This document shows positions 62,350 through 64,000 of a stretch of 64,000 nt of DNA, in pieces. Under the pieces are notes generated by a model. The model saw nothing but the letters and a program-made list of their open reading frames with translations. It did not search any database and was not told the origin of the DNA. Source of the DNA: Bacteroidota bacterium (GTDB lineage: Bacteria; Bacteroidota; Bacteroidia; Chitinophagales; Chitinophagaceae); contig JACPEA010000004.1 in assembly GCA_016183765.1 (NCBI GenBank), forward strand, positions 38,533 to 102,532. The letters are read 5' to 3'. A program made the position numbers and the translations under genes. Each line of letters opens with the position of its first letter. Positions within the stretch are counted from its first letter, which is position 1.

Positions 62350-62431
62350 GTGGATGAGTGGATGAATCGTCAGCCGTGAGTGACGGTGATACAGACTCCC
62401 TACTCACGACTCACGATTCACGATTCACGAT
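62350..62431. repeat. Heptamer repeats between convergent genes
   Basis: Four exact-phase 7-bp units ACTCACG, ACTCACG, ATTCACG, ATTCACG at 62402-62429, preceded by ACTCCCT at 62395-62401 and followed by a partial unit. The same ACTCCCT-ACTCACG order occurs at 49923-49936. To the left, GTGAGTG and GGATGAGT/GGATGAAT units are degenerate reverse copies. It lies between the stops of the beta-helix acyltransferase and the HGSNAT-like gene, so it may also terminate transcription. Confidence 0.7.
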
Positions 62432-62433
62432 CC

Positions 62434-63585
62434 CTACACTTTGATATAGATCTTCTTCTTATCCAGCAGGTACACAATTGACCAGTACATGGCGATCATG
62501 CATAAGGCATACAGCAGCGATCCAACGCGGAGGTCGGTAGATATATTCTTGCAGATATGCTCATAAAACCAGGGGAAAGCGGAAGTATACACGGGTTTGC
62601 CTTCGGGAGAAATATGATCTTCCCAGCGGAGAAGGGCCAGCACCCTTGGTAAAAAACCGCTTAATACAAAAATGAACAGCGGGTTCTTTCCAAACACATC
62701 AAAAAACCGGCTCCAGGCGCCTCTCTTTTCCCTGAACTCGATCAGGAAAATGAGGGTGCTGAGCACCAGTATGGCAAGACCGGAGGTATACAGCGTATAA
62801 CTGCTGGTCCAGATCTTTTTGTTGATGGGGAATACCAGGTCCCAGCAGTAACCGGTGAAAACCAGTACCAGTCCCGTAACAAACAAGTTGGATAACATCT
62901 CAAAACTCTTTCCTTTCTGCTGTATGTATTGTCCAACCAGGAAACCGAAGATCACCTGAACAATGGCGGCAAGCGTGCTTGGCAGTCCTTCGGGATCAAA
63001 GGGAACGCCTTCACCTTTATAAATATGGGTTACACCCAGGAGGTTGATGTCGATCTGTGTGCCAAACCAGCCTTGTAAGCTATAGGGGTCACCCGGTGTT
63101 CCCAGCAGCAGGCAGATGAGCCAGTATACCAGTAATAAAATTCCGCTGATCACAAAAGAACCCCTTGCTTTGGCATAAAACACGATCACCGAGGCAAAGA
63201 AATAACAGAGCGCGATCCTTTGCAGCACACCCAGTATGCGAACATTCTCCCACGGTTTGCCTACGAGCATCTCCCCGTCCCATTTGATGAAAGGGCTCCA
63301 GTTCAGGAACAGGCCGATCGCAAAAATAAGCAGGGTTCTTTTGATCACTTTTTTCCAGAATACGCCCTGTCCTGCCTGTTCAAAACGGGGCATCACAAAT
63401 GCCATGGCATTACCTACCGCGAAAAGGAAAAAAGGAAATACAAGATCTGTGGGAGTGGCCCCATGCCAGGGTGCATGTTTCAGCGGACCAAAAATATGGC
63501 CCCAGCTACCCGGGTTATTGACCAGTATCATCAGGGCAACCGTGGCACCCCGGAAAACATCAAGCGAGTAATAGCGTTGGTTCAT
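62434..63585 (-). CDS. HGSNAT-like (DUF5009-type) membrane acyltransferase
   Basis: 383 residues with about ten membrane helices. The start MNQRYYSLDVFRGATVALMI and the loop LKHAPWHGATPTDLVFPFFLF match the heparan-alpha-glucosaminide N-acetyltransferase fold; the histidine in that loop is the expected catalytic residue that carries the acetyl group across the membrane. In Bacteroidota such proteins modify extracytoplasmic glycans. The substrate is not known. It is convergent with the beta-helix acyltransferase gene and divergent from rmlB. Confidence 0.85.
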   Translation of the reverse strand: MNQRYYSLDVFRGATVALMILVNNPGSWGHIFGPLKHAPWHGATPTDLVFPFFLFAVGNAMAFVMPRFEQAGQGVFWKKVIKRTLLIFAIGLFLNWSPFIKWDGEMLVGKPWENVRILGVLQRIALCYFFASVIVFYAKARGSFVISGILLLVYWLICLLLGTPGDPYSLQGWFGTQIDINLLGVTHIYKGEGVPFDPEGLPSTLAAIVQVIFGFLVGQYIQQKGKSFEMLSNLFVTGLVLVFTGYCWDLVFPINKKIWTSSYTLYTSGLAILVLSTLIFLIEFREKRGAWSRFFDVFGKNPLFIFVLSGFLPRVLALLRWEDHISPEGKPVYTSAFPWFYEHICKNISTDLRVGSLLYALCMIAMYWSIVYLLDKKKIYIKV

Positions 63586-63736
63586 GGCAGGCGTTTATGG
63601 AATGAAGATAAGAAAGTTAGCTGCATAGTTTACCGGCTTTTCCCTCTGAATGGGTTTGGATAGTTGTGATTTCTTTCACGGGTTACTAGCTGTAATTATT
63701 GTTACTTTGTGGCTTACCTATATCATTTATTTGCGT

Positions 63737-64000
63737 ATGAGCAGGAATGTATTGATCACAGGCGGAGCAGGATTCATTGGTTCCCATGTGGTGCGTTTAC
63801 TGGTGAACAAATACCCGGATTACCGGATCATCAACCTGGATGCTTTGACCTATGCCGGTAACCTGGAAAACCTGGCCGATATTGAGAAAGCGCCCAATTA
63901 TGTGTTCTCCAAAACCAATATCCTGGATATTGATGCGCTGAAACAGGTATTTGAGACCTACCAGGTCAGCGATGTGATCCACCTGGCGGCCGAATCGCAT
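63737..64000 (+). CDS. rmlB: dTDP-glucose 4,6-dehydratase, 3' end outside the window
   Basis: First 88 residues. Start MSRNVLITGGAGFIGSHVVR, with the NAD-binding GGAGFIGSH motif, then INLDALTYAGNLENL and DVIHLAAESH, the hallmark of RmlB/RfbB. It converts dTDP-glucose to the 4-keto-6-deoxy sugar, the first committed step toward dTDP-rhamnose and related sugars. The window ends within the frame. A TTACTTTG box, one mismatch from TAnnTTTG, lies at 63702-63709. Confidence 0.93.
   Translation, partial: MSRNVLITGGAGFIGSHVVRLLVNKYPDYRIINLDALTYAGNLENLADIEKAPNYVFSKTNILDIDALKQVFETYQVSDVIHLAAESH

Noticed and set aside
63797..64000. Minus-strand open frame at the right edge
   Set aside because: Antisense to the unmistakable start of rmlB.

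Overview
The window looks like a chromosomal segment of a Bacteroidota organism, most likely of the Chitinophagaceae or a close relative. The evidence is two SusC/SusD pairs, the gliding genes gldD and gldE beside mutY and ssb, a type IX secretion sorting tail on an amylase, a Bacteroidota-type 31-residue AURKAIP1/COX24 protein, TAnnTTTG-like promoters and the absence of Shine-Dalgarno-rich starts. Genus and species cannot be told from the sequence alone. I saw no rRNA, tRNA, CRISPR array, transposase or prophage.

Layout. 1-7.5 kb is housekeeping: the end of an M3 oligopeptidase, a RicT/PSP1 protein, HolB, a secreted glutathione peroxidase, ComF and RadA. 7.5-8.3 kb is AT-rich and non-coding. 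8.3-13.2 kb is an orphan SusC/SusD pair, followed by a small secreted protein. 14-21.8 kb holds rng, the 31-residue basic protein, a TPR protein and HU on the minus strand, then mutY-ssb-gldE-gldD and a DUF3109 protein on the plus strand. 21.8-29.2 kb has a LutB-like protein, a deacetylase-like protein, an EamA transporter, purH and comEC. 29.4-39.1 kb is a compact starch or glycogen utilisation locus: GH13 amylase, SusC, SusD and two SusE/SusF-like starch-binding lipoproteins. 39.2-40.4 kb encodes only one half of carbamoyl phosphate synthase. 40.5-48.1 kb (minus strand) is an ECF-sigma-headed RND efflux operon with small accessory genes. A sulfatase follows at 48.2-49.8 kb.

50-57.8 kb is the most unusual part. 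It holds a DUF72 protein, a frameshifted DUF4136-type lipoprotein, umuC and an atypical umuD with a palindromic control region, two tandem 2H phosphoesterases, a PA0069-type radical SAM protein, and an AT-rich island with a TcmP-like protein and its Gp37/Gp68 three-Cys partner. Together they resemble a nucleic-acid damage, modification or defence neighbourhood, but that function is inferred.

57.8-64 kb moves into sugar metabolism. After a racemase-family protein comes an AmgK-like sugar kinase fused to the RapZ C-terminal domain, then a MurU-like nucleotidyltransferase, a Gfo/Idh/MocA dehydrogenase, a left-handed beta-helix acetyltransferase, an HGSNAT-like membrane acyltransferase and the start of rmlB. 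This suggests amino-sugar salvage feeding nucleotide-sugar and surface-glycan synthesis.

Across the window, several gene borders carry arrays of degenerate 7-bp units in strict phase. They belong to one dispersed repeat family that the genes do not explain.
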